DNA of 64,000 nucleotides from Achromobacter sp. AONIH1 (GTDB lineage: Bacteria; Pseudomonadota; Gammaproteobacteria; Burkholderiales; Burkholderiaceae_B): positions 3,782,001 through 3,846,000 of the forward strand of contig NZ_CP026124.1 in assembly GCF_002902905.1 (NCBI RefSeq). The letters are read 5' to 3'. A program made the translations under genes and the position numbers. Shown in pieces: positions 36,595 to 47,107 of this stretch. Below the pieces are notes generated by a model. The model was not told the DNA's origin, ran no database searches, and was given only the letters and a program-made list of their open reading frames with translations. Each line of letters opens with the position of its first letter. The stretch's first letter is position 1.

Positions 36595-37782
36595 TTAGGC
36601 AGGACGCGCCGGCCGCAACCGCGCGATGGGCGCGATCATCAGCGCCGCCAGCAGTGCCACGGCCGCCGCCGCGTAGCCCACGCTGTCCAGGCCCCAGCGC
36701 GGAATCGCCAGCCCGCCCAGCGCCGCGCCCAGCGCGATGCCGGCGTTCGCAGCGGACACGTTGAGCGTGCCGGCCAGCGCCTGGGCCTGCGGCGCGGCCT
36801 GCATCACGCGCACCTGGCAGATGGGATAGAGCGCGGTGTTGGCGATGCTCCAGGCCGCCAGCGCCGGCAGCAGGCCGCCCAGGCTTGCGGCCAGCGGCAT
36901 GCTGGCCAGCGTGCCCAGGCCCAGCAGCAGCGTGAAGGCCAGCGTGGCGCGCAGCGGATGCCGGTCCACTGCCTTGCCGCCCAACGCGTTGCCGATCAGG
37001 CCGACCGCGCCGAAGCCCATCAGCCACCAGCCGACCTGCGCTGGCGCCACGCCGGCCAGCCGCTCCAGGATGTCGGCCAGGTAGGTGTAGGCGGTGAACA
37101 TGGCGGTGAACACCGCCACCGACAGGCCGATATGGGCCAGCAGCAGAGGATCTTTCAGGATGCGGGCCTGGTCGCGCAGGGGCGTCCTGGCGGACTGGCT
37201 CAGCGCCGGCATGTGGCGCGCCATCAGCGCGGCCAGCAGCAACGACAGCGCCGCCAGCCCCCAGAAGCTGGCGCGCCAGCCGATGGCGGCCGCCGCCAGC
37301 GTGCCGATCGGGATGCCGAACAGCAGGGCGGCGGAGATGCCCAGGTAGACGCGCGACACGGCCTGGCCCGCGCGCAGCGGCCCGGCCATGCGCGCGGCGG
37401 CCTCGCTGGCCGTGCCCCAGAACACCGGCAACGCCAGCGCAGGAATGAAGCGCGCCAGCGCCAGCACCCACAGGTTCGGCGCCAGCGCGGCCAGCGCATT
37501 GGCGCCGGCGAAGACCAGCAGGATGGCGACGAACAGGCGCTTGCGTTCCACGTGCGCCAGCGCGGCCGTGAGCGGCGGGCCGGCCAGCATGACCGTGAAG
37601 GCGAACAGCGCGACCAGTTGCCCGGCCTGCGGGACCGACACGCCGAAATCGCGCGCCAGCGCCGGGATCAGGCCGACGATCAGGAATTCGGTGGAGACGA
37701 TGACGAAGGCGGCGAGGGCCAGGATGATGATGGCCGGGCCGGAAGCCGTGGCCGGCGTGGCGGGGGAAATCGGGTGTGGCAT
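36595..37782 (-). CDS. MFS transporter, DHA1 (AraJ/SotB-like) drug or sugar efflux family
   Basis: A 395-residue inner-membrane protein with twelve predicted helices. The motif-A region is SVPQAGQLVALFAFTVMLAGPPLTAALAHVERKRLF and motif C is near the fifth helix. This group exports sugars, arabinose derivatives or drugs. The ATG at 37782 begins MPHPISPAT. It is divergent from a LysR regulator with clustered ATTCCT half-sites between them, so expression is probably LysR-controlled. Substrate unknown. Confidence 0.9.
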   Translation of the reverse strand: MPHPISPATPATASGPAIIILALAAFVIVSTEFLIVGLIPALARDFGVSVPQAGQLVALFAFTVMLAGPPLTAALAHVERKRLFVAILLVFAGANALAALAPNLWVLALARFIPALALPVFWGTASEAAARMAGPLRAGQAVSRVYLGISAALLFGIPIGTLAAAAIGWRASFWGLAALSLLLAALMARHMPALSQSARTPLRDQARILKDPLLLAHIGLSVAVFTAMFTAYTYLADILERLAGVAPAQVGWWLMGFGAVGLIGNALGGKAVDRHPLRATLAFTLLLGLGTLASMPLAASLGGLLPALAAWSIANTALYPICQVRVMQAAPQAQALAGTLNVSAANAGIALGAALGGLAIPRWGLDSVGYAAAAVALLAALMIAPIARLRPARPA

Positions 37783-37851
37783 GGGGCAGATGGGTTGCGT
37801 GTATCCAGCCCTGAACGATATTGAAGAATGAAAATCCTATCCAAGGTATAT

Positions 37852-37879
37852 ATTCCTTAGATTTAGGAATTTAATTCCT
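37852..37879. promoter_or_regulatory. LysR operator candidate: three ATTCCT/AGGAAT half-sites
   Basis: ATTCCT (37852-37857), AGGAAT (37865-37870) and ATTCCT (37874-37879) form two overlapping perfect dyads with 7- and 3-base spacers between the divergent MFS and LysR genes. The alternating half-sites suit a LysR tetramer that shifts contacts on effector binding. Confidence 0.6.
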
Positions 37880-37915
37880 GTATCGGGGTAAGCACGACCC
37901 CTTGGAGCGCCTGGA

Positions 37916-38842
37916 ATGATCCCGTCTGAACGCCTGAAAGGCATCGAGGTTTTCGTCTGCGTCGCCGACGCCGGCAGCTTCACCGCCGCCGCCGACCGCC
38001 TCAGCCTGAGCGCGTCGGCCGTCGGCAAGAGCGTGGCGCGGCTGGAGGATCGGGTGGGCGCGCGGCTGTTCGAGCGCAGCACCCGGCGGCTGGCGCTGAC
38101 GGACGCGGGCGCGGCCTTTCATCGGACCTGCGTGCGGGTGCTGGACGAGCTGCAGGAAGCCGAGGCGGCGCTGGCCGCGCAGCGGCAGGAGCCGGCGGGC
38201 TGCCTGCGCGTGGACCTGCCCGCCACCTTCGGCAAGCGCAAGGTCCTGCCCCTGCTGCTGCAATTCGCGCGCCGCCATCCACGGCTGCAGCCGCGCGTCA
38301 CGTTCACCGACCGTTTCGTGGACCTGGCGGAAGAGGGCATCGACCTGGCCGTGCGGATCGGCGGCCCCGACCGGCGCATGCCGGGCCTGAGCCATCGCCA
38401 GCTGGGCGTGGAACGGCTGGTGTTCTGCGCCGCGCCGGACTACCTGGACCGCCGTGGCGCGCCGAAGGACGTGGACGAACTTTCGCGCCATGATGCCGTG
38501 GCGTACGCACGAGCCGATGGCGCGGCCGCCTGGCGCGTGCCGCTGGGCGAGATGCCGCCCGCCGGCCTGGCCGCCGCCATGGGCAGCATGCCGATCGAAG
38601 GCGCGATCACGCTGGGCGATGCCGAGGCCCAGCTCGACGCCGTGATCGCCGGCTGCGGCATCGCCCAGCTGGCGACCTGGCTGGCCGGCGACGCCCTGCG
38701 CGACGGCCGCCTGGTCCAGGTGCTGCCCGGCTGGGAAGCGCCGGGCCTGCCGCTGCGACTGGTCTGGCAGACCAGCCGGCAACTGCTGCCGAAGGTGGAC
38801 GCGACGCTGGAAATGTTGGGGGAGGGGGTGAGGGTCGAGTGA
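37916..38842 (+). CDS. LysR-family transcriptional regulator
   Basis: A 308-residue LysR regulator. Helix-turn-helix: ERLKGIEVFVCVADAGSF, SASAVGKSVARLEDRVGARLFERSTRRL (residues ~5-62). The effector domain begins near residue 90 (GCLRVDLPATFGKRKVLPLL). It resembles the CrgA/AaeR-type subgroup seen beside efflux pumps. It is divergent from one MFS gene and convergent, with a 7-base gap, with a second one. Confidence 0.92.
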   Translation: MIPSERLKGIEVFVCVADAGSFTAAADRLSLSASAVGKSVARLEDRVGARLFERSTRRLALTDAGAAFHRTCVRVLDELQEAEAALAAQRQEPAGCLRVDLPATFGKRKVLPLLLQFARRHPRLQPRVTFTDRFVDLAEEGIDLAVRIGGPDRRMPGLSHRQLGVERLVFCAAPDYLDRRGAPKDVDELSRHDAVAYARADGAAAWRVPLGEMPPAGLAAAMGSMPIEGAITLGDAEAQLDAVIAGCGIAQLATWLAGDALRDGRLVQVLPGWEAPGLPLRLVWQTSRQLLPKVDATLEMLGEGVRVE

Positions 38843-38849
38843 GGGAGGC

Positions 38850-40265
38850 CTATTGCGCCCCATCCCGCCGCCGATACACCCGCGCCAGGCTGGCGACCAG
38901 CGACAGCGCCGCGATCGCACAGGCCAGGGCGAACACATATGTGGCAAACGACGCGCCCGCGCCGTCGCCGATGCCGCCCGTCAGCGCGATCACGACGGCG
39001 ACCAGGGCCGCGCCGATGGACTGGCCCGTGGTCCGGGCCGTCGACAGCACGCCAGAGGCCGTGCCGGTGCGGTTCCGCGCCGCGTTGGCGAACATTTCCT
39101 TGTTGTTCGGCGGCAGGAAGAAGCCGTAGCCCATGCCGCACAGCGCGATGCGCCACACCAGGTCCGTGATCGTCGCGTGTTCCGGCAGCAGCATGAGCGA
39201 GCCCAGGCCCAGGCAGAACATGAAAACGCCGGCGCTGGAGACCTGGGTCGCGTTCAGCCGGTACACCAGCCGGCCGGCGATGGGCGCGCACAGCGCCACC
39301 GCGATGGGCCAGGGCGTGAACACCAGCGCGGATTCCAGCACACTGTAGCCGTGTGCGGCCTGCAGCACGAAGGGCAGCGCCACCAGCGCGATGCCTTGCG
39401 AGACGAACATGGTGACCGAGGTCAGCACCGCGAAGCTGTAGCGGCGCGATGTGAAGATGTCCAGCGGCAGCAGCGGACTGCGGGCGCGGGTCTGGCTACG
39501 GACGAACACAACCGCCAGCGCCGCCGCTGCGCCGGCGAGCAGCAGCACGCTGCGGTTGCTCCAGCGGCCGATCTGGTCGACGGCGAGCGCGAACAGGCCG
39601 AAGGCCGCCGCCGAGGTCGCGGCGCCGAGCACGTCGAAGCCGCGTTCGCGCTGCGTGTCCTTGCCCAGCGCCATGAGCGAGAAGGCGATGGCCGCGATGC
39701 CGAGCGGGAGGTTGATGTAGAACAGCCAGGGCCATGAGGCATACGACACGAGCAGTCCGCCCAGCGCCGGCCCCAGCGCCGTGCCTACCGCGAATACCAG
39801 CGCGTTCACGCCGAAGATGGTGCCCAGCGATCGCGCCGGGAAGATCACCCGGTACATGCCGTAGCCCACGCTGATCAGCACCGCGTAGCTCAGGCCCTGG
39901 AGGATGCGCATCGCCACCAGGACAAGAAAGCTGGGCGCCAGCGCACAGCCCAGCGAGGCGATCGTGAACAGCGCCAGTCCGGCGGTGTAGAAGCGCCGTT
40001 CGCCGATTCGGGAGCCGAGCGAGGCACAGGTCAGCATGGCCGCCGCGCTGGCCACCTGGTAGCCGTTCGCCACCCAGATGACCGAGGCGGCGCTGACGCC
40101 GAGATCGGCCGAGATGGTGGGCAGCGCGATATTGACGATGGAGCTGTCCAGCGCCGACATCAGCACGCCGATCAGGATGGCCGCCGCCGCGAAATACCGG
40201 CGGGGAATGTCGAAGCCTTCTTCGTCGGCGGGGGCGGGTGTGCTGGCTGAGGCGGCGGTCGGCAT
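38850..40265 (-). CDS. MFS transporter, DHA2 family (multidrug efflux, 14-helix type)
   Basis: A 471-residue efflux transporter. MSALDSSIVNIALPTISADLGVS is the hallmark of DHA2 (EmrB/QacA-like) proteins, followed by WVANGYQVASAAAM and SLGSRIGERRFY (motif A). About 14 helices are expected. The start at 40265 (MPTAAS) was used; the open frame further upstream is Arg-rich and not transporter-like. A TATACT -10-like box on the minus strand lies about 150 bases upstream. Drug specificity is unknown. Confidence 0.92.
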   Translation of the reverse strand: MPTAASASTPAPADEEGFDIPRRYFAAAAILIGVLMSALDSSIVNIALPTISADLGVSAASVIWVANGYQVASAAAMLTCASLGSRIGERRFYTAGLALFTIASLGCALAPSFLVLVAMRILQGLSYAVLISVGYGMYRVIFPARSLGTIFGVNALVFAVGTALGPALGGLLVSYASWPWLFYINLPLGIAAIAFSLMALGKDTQRERGFDVLGAATSAAAFGLFALAVDQIGRWSNRSVLLLAGAAAALAVVFVRSQTRARSPLLPLDIFTSRRYSFAVLTSVTMFVSQGIALVALPFVLQAAHGYSVLESALVFTPWPIAVALCAPIAGRLVYRLNATQVSSAGVFMFCLGLGSLMLLPEHATITDLVWRIALCGMGYGFFLPPNNKEMFANAARNRTGTASGVLSTARTTGQSIGAALVAVVIALTGGIGDGAGASFATYVFALACAIAALSLVASLARVYRRRDGAQ

Positions 40266-40566
40266 GTGGCGTCGGGGTCGAGGAAGGAGTGGGATCCTGT
40301 CGGGCGCGACGCCAAAGGCTGGGAAAACGGCGTGATCGCGCTTTCGGGGGTAGCCGGCTTGCGGCGAACGTTCCGCAGCCAGGTGGCGGCGGGAGCGTCG
40401 GCGCAAAAAAACGCTTGAGTATAGGAGCCTGCGGGGGCGGGCCGCTCAATGCCCCTGATCCCCGAAGGGGTCCACGGCGTGCGGGGCGGCGGGCTTGGGC
40501 ACAAAAGAAATCGGCCCTGGAATTGTCCAGGGCCGATGTCGTGGCGCTGCGGATGCGCGGCGGGTG
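40266..40566. other. Intergenic region between argH and the DHA2 transporter, no gene
   Basis: The 301-base gap holds the argH terminator (40502-40537), a CCCCGAAGGGG hairpin with CACGGCGTGCGGGG next to it (about 40455-40490, similar to the element at 20596-20686), and a TATACT -10-like hexamer near 40418 on the minus strand for the transporter. No coding sequence is evident. Confidence 0.55.
40502..40537 (-). terminator. Rho-independent terminator of argH
   Basis: A perfect 12-bp stem (40510-40521 with 40526-40537, ATCGGCCCTGGA) with a 4-base loop is followed on the minus strand by TTTCTTTT. Confidence 0.9.
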
Positions 40567-41988
40567 TTATTCGCCAGCCGTCTCCGCCAGCACGCGGCGG
40601 GCTTCCTCGGCGACACGCTCGGGGGCGGTGCCGCCCACGTGCTTGCGGGCCGCGACCGAGCCTTCCAGCGTCAATACCTGATGTACGTCCTCGCCGATGC
40701 CGGCGTTGTAGGCCTGCAGCTCGGCCAACGTCAGGTCGGCCAGGTCGCAGCCGCGCTGTTCGCAGTCGCGCACGGCGTGGGCCACGACTTCATGGGCGTC
40801 GCGGAAGGGCAGGCCGCGCTTGACCAGGTAGTCGGCCAGGTCGGTGGCGGTGGCGAAGCCCTGCAGCGCGGCGGCGCGCATGTTGTCGGCCTTGACCTTG
40901 ATGCCGCCGGCCATGTCCGCGAAGATGGTCAGCGTGTCGCGCAGCGTGTCCACCGTGTCGAACAGGCCTTCCTTGTCTTCCTGGTTGTCCTTGTTGTAGG
41001 CCAGGGGCTGGCCCTTCATCAGGGTCAGCAGGGCGACCAGGTTGCCGTTGACGCGGCCGGCCTTGCCGCGCGCCAGCTCGGGCACGTCGGGGTTCTTCTT
41101 CTGCGGCATGATCGAGCTGCCGGTGCAGAAACGGTCGGCCAGGTCGATGAAGCCCACGCGCGGGCTCATCCACAGCACCAATTCTTCGGACAGGCGCGAG
41201 ACGTGCGTCATGACCAGCGCGCCGGCGGCGCAGAATTCGATGGCGAAGTCGCGGTCGGACACGGCGTCCAGCGAGTTGCGGCAGACGCCATCAAAGCCCA
41301 GCGTGCGCGCCACGCGCTCGCGGTCGATGGGGTAGGACGTGCCGGCCAGCGCGGCCGCGCCCAGCGGCAGGCGGTTGACGCGCTTGCGGCAGTCGGCCAG
41401 GCGCTCGGCGTCGCGGCCGAACATCTCGGCGTAGGCCAGCAGGTGGTGGCCGAAGGTGACGGGCTGGGCCACCTGCAGGTGGGTGAAGCCGGGCATGATG
41501 GTGCCGGCGTTGTCCAGCGCCACCGTGGCCAGGGCGCGGCGCAGCTGGCGCAGCAGCTCGATCAGGGTGTCGATTTCCTCGCGCAGCCACAGGCGGATGT
41601 CGGTGGCGACCTGGTCGTTGCGCGAACGGCCGGTGTGCAGGCGCTTGCCCGCATCGCCAACTAGCTCCACCAGGCGCTTCTCGATGTTCAGGTGCACGTC
41701 TTCCAGGTCCAGCAGCCACTGGAAGCTGCCGGCCTCGATCTCGGCGCGGATCTGGGCCATGCCGCGCTGGATGTCGGACAGGTCCTGGGCGCTGATGATG
41801 CCCTGGGCGGCCAGCATGTCGGCGTGGGCCAGCGAACCCTGGATGTCGTGGCGCGCCAGGCGCTTATCGAAATCCACGGACGCGGTGTAGCGTTTGACGA
41901 GTTCGGAAACCGGTTCCGAGAACCGGGCGGACCAGGCTTGCGCCTTGTTGGCGAACTGGTTTTGGTCGGGGGAGGGGGTGTTTGCCAT
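40567..41988 (-). CDS. argH: Argininosuccinate lyase
   Basis: This enzyme cleaves argininosuccinate to arginine and fumarate, the last step of arginine synthesis. It has 473 residues, the normal length. Signatures: [36 protein letters not shown] with the catalytic His region, and the fumarase/lyase loop [12 protein letters not shown] carrying the catalytic Ser. The ATG at 41988 gives [12 protein letters not shown]; longer open sequence upstream is unrelated. It is monocistronic with its own terminator and divergent from the mechanosensitive channel gene. Confidence 0.97.
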   Translation of the reverse strand: MANTPSPDQNQFANKAQAWSARFSEPVSELVKRYTASVDFDKRLARHDIQGSLAHADMLAAQGIISAQDLSDIQRGMAQIRAEIEAGSFQWLLDLEDVHLNIEKRLVELVGDAGKRLHTGRSRNDQVATDIRLWLREEIDTLIELLRQLRRALATVALDNAGTIMPGFTHLQVAQPVTFGHHLLAYAEMFGRDAERLADCRKRVNRLPLGAAALAGTSYPIDRERVARTLGFDGVCRNSLDAVSDRDFAIEFCAAGALVMTHVSRLSEELVLWMSPRVGFIDLADRFCTGSSIMPQKKNPDVPELARGKAGRVNGNLVALLTLMKGQPLAYNKDNQEDKEGLFDTVDTLRDTLTIFADMAGGIKVKADNMRAAALQGFATATDLADYLVKRGLPFRDAHEVVAHAVRDCEQRGCDLADLTLAELQAYNAGIGEDVHQVLTLEGSVAARKHVGGTAPERVAEEARRVLAETAGE

Positions 41989-42169
41989 GATGGGCGGGAT
42001 TATAGGGCCTGCCGGGGGCGTCCGCGGGCCGGACGCCGGCGCGCGGCGCTGTCTCCGGCGGGGGCCAGGGCGGCGCCGGCGGGCCGTGTCGGTCCGAGGA
42101 ACCCCGGCACGGGAACGGGTGTCGGATAATTCGGCTTTGATTCGATCCGTTTGAGTGAGTGGAAACCCT

Positions 42170-43486
42170 ATGCCCATGGACTGGGAAGACCTGGTGACCC
42201 AAATCGACGCCCAGCTGCCGAAGGAAGTCTGGGCGCAGACCCTGATCGGCGTCGGCGTGCTGGTGCTGACTGCCCTGTTCGTGCAGTGGGTGGTGGCGCG
42301 GGTGGTGCTGCTGCTGGCTCACCGCCTGCTGGTGCTGACCGGCCATGACGACTGGGACAAGGCGCTGCAGCGCCGCCGCGCCTACCAGAACCTGTGGTAC
42401 GCCGTGCCCTTTGCCGTGGTGTCGATGGGCATCGACTTGGTGCCGCACGTGGACCGCGCCGCCGAGATCGTCGGCCGGCTGGCGCACGCCGGGGCCTGGA
42501 TCTGCGTGTTCGTGGCCCTGTCCGGCGTGCTGAGCGCCTGGCAGGACACCTATTCGGCCACCACGCGGGCGCAGACGCGCTCGATCAAGGGCTATATCCA
42601 GATCGGCAAATTGGTGCTGATGGCCATATGCACCGTTTTGGTGCTTTCGATCCTGATCGACCGTTCGCCGCTGTGGATGATCTCCGGCCTGGGCGCGCTG
42701 TCGGCCGTGCTGCTGCTGGTGTTCAAGGACACGCTGCTGTCGCTGGTGGCCAGCACCCAGCTCACCAGCAACGACATGCTGCGCATCGGCGACTGGATCG
42801 AGATGCCGCAGTCCAACGCCGACGGCTTCGTCAAGGACATCGCCCTGCACACGGTCAAGGTGCAGAACTGGGACAACACCGTCACCACGGTGCCGACCTA
42901 CAAGCTGTTCTCCGAGAGCTACCGCAATTACCGCCACATGTTCGAGTCGGGCGGGCGCCGCATCAAGCGCACGCTGCGCATCGACGCGGCCAGCGTGCGC
43001 TTCCTGACCGACGAGGAAGCCGGGCGCCTGATGCGTTTCCGGCTGCTGCGCGACTACCTGCAGGCCAAGACCAGCGACATCGCCCAGGCCAACCAGCACA
43101 TGGGCGAGCAGGCCGCCGTGCCGGCCAACCGCCGCCGCCTGACCAATATCGGCACCTTCCGCATGTATGCGCTGGCCTACCTGAAGCAGAATCCCGAGGT
43201 GCGCCAGGACATGGCCATGATGGTGCGCATGATGGAGCCTCAGTCCGATGGCATCCCGGTCGAGGTCTATTGCTTCACCGCCGTCACCGCCTGGGTGGAA
43301 TACGAGCGCATCCAGGGCGACATCTTCGACCACCTGCTGGCCATCCTGCCCGAGCTGGGCATGCGCCTGTACCAGCAGCCCTCCGGCGCGGACATCGGCG
43401 AAATGGGCGGCCGCCTGCGCGAGAGCGCGATGCGGGAAATGGGCCGCGACGGCGTCGGGCCGCAGGGGCAGGAATTGCCACGCTAG
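42170..43486 (+). CDS. ybdG: Mechanosensitive channel of the MscS superfamily, YbdG/MscM type
   Basis: A 438-residue inner-membrane channel that opens under membrane tension. About five membrane helices occupy the first ~190 residues. The pore-lining helix region is [24 protein letters not shown] (~178-200), then the beta domain [14 protein letters not shown], and YbdG-specific segments [40 protein letters not shown] and [20 protein letters not shown]. Similarity to E. coli YbdG runs nearly end to end. The ATG at 42170 or 42176 is the start. Confidence 0.93.
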   Translation: MPMDWEDLVTQIDAQLPKEVWAQTLIGVGVLVLTALFVQWVVARVVLLLAHRLLVLTGHDDWDKALQRRRAYQNLWYAVPFAVVSMGIDLVPHVDRAAEIVGRLAHAGAWICVFVALSGVLSAWQDTYSATTRAQTRSIKGYIQIGKLVLMAICTVLVLSILIDRSPLWMISGLGALSAVLLLVFKDTLLSLVASTQLTSNDMLRIGDWIEMPQSNADGFVKDIALHTVKVQNWDNTVTTVPTYKLFSESYRNYRHMFESGGRRIKRTLRIDAASVRFLTDEEAGRLMRFRLLRDYLQAKTSDIAQANQHMGEQAAVPANRRRLTNIGTFRMYALAYLKQNPEVRQDMAMMVRMMEPQSDGIPVEVYCFTAVTAWVEYERIQGDIFDHLLAILPELGMRLYQQPSGADIGEMGGRLRESAMREMGRDGVGPQGQELPR

Positions 43487-43559
43487 CCCCGGCCGCCCGC
43501 CCAGGCCGCCTCATGCGATAATTTTCCGATCGATTGTCACGTATTTGGAAACGCTGTCC

Positions 43560-45200
43560 ATGAGCGCCGCCCGTGTAGGAATTGCGCAGATCAACGCCCT
43601 GGTGGGGGACCTGGCGGGCAATGCCGCCAAGGTGCTGGAGGCCGCCCGCAAGGCGCATGCCGAAGGCGCCGACGTGCTGGTCACGCCCGAGCTGGTCCTG
43701 ACCGGCTACCCGCCCGAGGACCTGTTGCTGCGCCCGCTGTTCGTCCAGACCCAGCAGGACGTGCTGGACCGCCTGCGGCAGGATCTGGCCGGGCTGGCCG
43801 GACTGCACGTGCTGGTGGGCCACGTCCAGGCGCGCCAGGGCCGCCTGTACAACGCCGCTTCGGTGCTGTGCGAGGGCCGCGTGCTGGGCACCTACTGCAA
43901 GCGCGAGCTGCCCAACTATTCGGTGTTCGACGAGCAGCGCTATTTCTCGGCTCACGGCGAAGCGCTGGTGTTCAACGTCAAGGGCGTGCGCTTCGGCGTC
44001 AACATCTGCGAGGACATCTGGTTCGACCGAGCCCCGCGCGCCGCCGCCCAGGCCGGCGCCCAGGTGCTGCTGGTGCCCAACGCCTCGCCGTACAACACCG
44101 GCAAGCAGGAAGAGCGGCTGGAAGTGGCGCGTCGCTGCGCCCGCGAGAACCGCTACGCGCTGATCTACGCCAACATGGTGGGCGGCCAGGACGAACTGGT
44201 GTTCGACGGCGCGTCCTTCGCGCTGGACGCCGCCGGCGAGCCGGCGGCGCGCCTGCCCGATTTCGCCGAGGGCGTGAATTTCGTCGAGGTCGACGCCCAG
44301 GGCGGCGTCAAGCCGGCCTCGGCGCAGGCCGACGTGGCGCCGTACTGCCTGGAAGAGCAGGTCTGGAACGCGCTGGTGCTGGGCGTGCGTGATTACCTGG
44401 GCAAGAACCGTTTCCCCGGCGCCATCATCGGCCTGTCCGGCGGCATCGATTCGGCCGTGGTGCTGGCCGTGGCGGTGGACGCCATCGGCGCCGACAATGT
44501 GCGCGCCGTCATGATGCCCACGCGCTACACCGCCGACATTTCCCAGATCGACGCCGCCGACATGGCGCGGCGGCTGGGCGTGCGCTATGACGACATCGCC
44601 ATCGGCCCGGCCGTGGACGCCTTCGAGGGCCTGCTGGCGGGGCAGTTCGCCGGCCTGCCGGTGGACGCCACCGAAGAGAACATCCAGGCGCGGGTGCGCG
44701 GCACGCTGCTGATGGCCCTGTCCAACAAGACCGGCCGCCTGGTACTGACCACGGGCAACAAGTCCGAGATGACCACCGGCTATTGCACGCTGTACGGCGA
44801 CATGGCCGGCGGCTTCGCCGTCATCAAGGACGTGCCCAAGACCCTGGTCTACCGCCTGGCCGTCTGGCGCAACCGCGACGGCGAGGTCATTCCCGAGCGC
44901 ATCATCACCCGGCCGCCCTCGGCCGAGCTGCGTCCCGACCAGACCGACCAGGACAGCCTGCCGCCCTATGATGTGCTGGACGGCATCATGGAACGCTACA
45001 TGGAACACAACGAATCGGCTGGCGAGATCGTCGCCGCCGGCTATCCGCCCGAGGCGGTGGAGCAGGTCGTGCGCCTCATCCGCATCAATGAGTACAAGCG
45101 CCGCCAGGCGCCGCCCGGACCGCGCATCACGCCGCGCGCGTTCGGCCGGGATTGGCGTTATCCTGTCACCAACGGATTCCGCGAAGCCATCGGCAAATAG
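43560..45200 (+). CDS. nadE: Glutamine-dependent NAD+ synthetase
   Basis: The enzyme amidates deamido-NAD to NAD+ using ammonia released from glutamine. The protein is 546 residues with two domains. The N-terminal nitrilase-fold glutaminase (~1-260) shows the triad Glu in VTPELVLTGYPPEDL, Lys in YCKRELPNYSVFDE, and Cys in GVNICEDIWF. The C-terminal synthetase (~270-546) has the P-loop GLSGGIDSAVVLAV, LTTGNKSEMTTGYCTLYGDMAGG and RPPSAELRPDQTDQDSLP. The PII gene follows after 63 bases and is probably co-transcribed. Confidence 0.96.
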   Translation: MSAARVGIAQINALVGDLAGNAAKVLEAARKAHAEGADVLVTPELVLTGYPPEDLLLRPLFVQTQQDVLDRLRQDLAGLAGLHVLVGHVQARQGRLYNAASVLCEGRVLGTYCKRELPNYSVFDEQRYFSAHGEALVFNVKGVRFGVNICEDIWFDRAPRAAAQAGAQVLLVPNASPYNTGKQEERLEVARRCARENRYALIYANMVGGQDELVFDGASFALDAAGEPAARLPDFAEGVNFVEVDAQGGVKPASAQADVAPYCLEEQVWNALVLGVRDYLGKNRFPGAIIGLSGGIDSAVVLAVAVDAIGADNVRAVMMPTRYTADISQIDAADMARRLGVRYDDIAIGPAVDAFEGLLAGQFAGLPVDATEENIQARVRGTLLMALSNKTGRLVLTTGNKSEMTTGYCTLYGDMAGGFAVIKDVPKTLVYRLAVWRNRDGEVIPERIITRPPSAELRPDQTDQDSLPPYDVLDGIMERYMEHNESAGEIVAAGYPPEAVEQVVRLIRINEYKRRQAPPGPRITPRAFGRDWRYPVTNGFREAIGK

Positions 45201-45602
<402 letters not shown>

Positions 45603-45624
45603 CGCGTTCCTGTCGTCCGGCTCA

Positions 45625-45662
45625 GGCCGCGCCGCCCATCGGGTCGCGCGGCCTTTGTTTTT
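45625..45662 (+). terminator. Rho-independent terminator after glnB
   Basis: GGCCGCGC (45625-45632) pairs with GCGCGGCC (45646-45653), followed by TTTGTTTTT. Confidence 0.9.
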
Positions 45663-45726
45663 CCGGCTTGTCTGGATGACGTGACGGCCATCCGGGCGGC
45701 GCGCCATGCCGGCCATGGGGCGGCGT

Positions 45727-46932
45727 CTAGCGGATCAGCTGGTTCATCTCCAGGATCGGCATCATCACCGCCAGCACGATCAGCAGCACGAAACCGCCCA
45801 TCACCAGGATCAGGGCCGGCTCCAGCAGCGCGGTCATGGCCATGGCGCGCCGCTCCAGGTCGCGCGACAGGTTGCGAGCGCCACGGTCCAGCAGCTCGGG
45901 CAGCTGGCCGGTCTTCTCGCCGCTGCCGATCAGGTGCACCAGCAGGCTGGGGAATACCTTCTGCGTGTCCAGCGCGGTCGATAGCGGCGCGCCTTCGCGC
46001 ACGCGCGCCGAGGCCTCGTCCACGGCCTGGCGCAGCACGTCGTTGCTCAGCGTGCGGCGCGCGGCCTCCAGCGAGGTCAACAGCGCCACGCCGCTGCCGC
46101 ACAGGATGGACAGCGTGGATGCGAAGCGCGCCGCGTTCACGCCCAGCACGAAGCGCCCGATCAGCGGCAGGCGCAGTACGCGCGCGTGCCAGGCGGTGCG
46201 CGCCGCCGGCGCGCGCAGCGCGTAGCGCCACAGCGCGAAGGCGACGACCAGCGCGGCGCCGGTGACCAGGCCCCATTCGCGCACATAGTCCGACAGCGCC
46301 AGCATGACGCGGGTCAGCATGGGCAACTGCTGCTTGGCGTGGCTGAAGGCCGACACCACCTGCGGCACCACATAGCCCAGCAGGAACACCACGATGATCA
46401 CCGACACGCAGGCCACCACGACGGGATAGATGAAGGCCGTCATCACCTTGCCGCGCAGCGCGTTGCGTTCCTCGATGTAGTCGGCCAGCTTTTCCATCAC
46501 CTGCGCCAGGTCGCCGGATTCCTCGCCGGCGCCGATCAGCGCGCGATAGATCTCGGGAAAGTCGCGCGGCCTAGCGGCCAGCGCCGCCGACAGCTTGTGG
46601 CCGGCGCGCACGTCGTCGCGCACGCCCAGCAGCACCGTGGCGATGTGCTTTTTCTCGGCCTGGTCCAGCGTGGCGCTGAGCGCCGCGTCCAGCGGCAGGC
46701 GCGCGGCCAGCAGGCTGGCCAGCTGGCGCGTCAGCCAGGCCAGGTCGGCGTCGGACAGGCGCGCGCGCAGCGCGCCGCCCAGGCCCTCGGCGCGCGCGGC
46801 GGGGGCGGTGGACAGCGGCAGCAGGCCGCGGCCGCGCAGCTGGTTGCGGGCGCCGCGCTCGGTGTCGGCCTCGACCGTGCCGCGCACGATTTTTCCGAGC
46901 GCGTCAGTCGCTTCGTAACGAAAGGATGGCAT
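45727..46932 (-). CDS. gspF: Type II secretion system inner-membrane platform protein GspF
   Basis: A 401-residue polytopic membrane protein that anchors the assembly ATPase in type II secretion. The start MPSFRYEATDALGKIVRGTVEADTERGARNQLR is the classical GspF/PilC start. Two T2SSF domains follow (residues ~70-195 and ~270-395), with FPEIYRALIGAGEESGDLAQVMEKLADYIEER and FPSLLVHLIGSGEKTGQLPELLDRGA, and three membrane helices. It is divergent from gspD, whereas most T2SS operons carry E, F and D on one strand. Confidence 0.95.
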   Translation of the reverse strand: MPSFRYEATDALGKIVRGTVEADTERGARNQLRGRGLLPLSTAPAARAEGLGGALRARLSDADLAWLTRQLASLLAARLPLDAALSATLDQAEKKHIATVLLGVRDDVRAGHKLSAALAARPRDFPEIYRALIGAGEESGDLAQVMEKLADYIEERNALRGKVMTAFIYPVVVACVSVIIVVFLLGYVVPQVVSAFSHAKQQLPMLTRVMLALSDYVREWGLVTGAALVVAFALWRYALRAPAARTAWHARVLRLPLIGRFVLGVNAARFASTLSILCGSGVALLTSLEAARRTLSNDVLRQAVDEASARVREGAPLSTALDTQKVFPSLLVHLIGSGEKTGQLPELLDRGARNLSRDLERRAMAMTALLEPALILVMGGFVLLIVLAVMMPILEMNQLIR

Positions 46933-47107
46933 GTTCCTGGTTCAGATCCCGGTGCGGAGAATCGCCCGGAGAGCCGCATATTCAAAGGGTTTCCAGGCCG
47001 CCACCTTGCCCTTGGAATATGACCGTAGTGTTGCAGTGTCACCCCGTATACTCCGACGCGAATTCACGTTTTTTCACACGATTTCACGTCTCAGGCACAC
47101 CTTCGTC

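Noticed and set aside
46931-47107. N-terminal extension of GspD from 46931
   Set aside because: The extension hides the signal peptide that begins at 47108 and overlaps the divergent gspF start.
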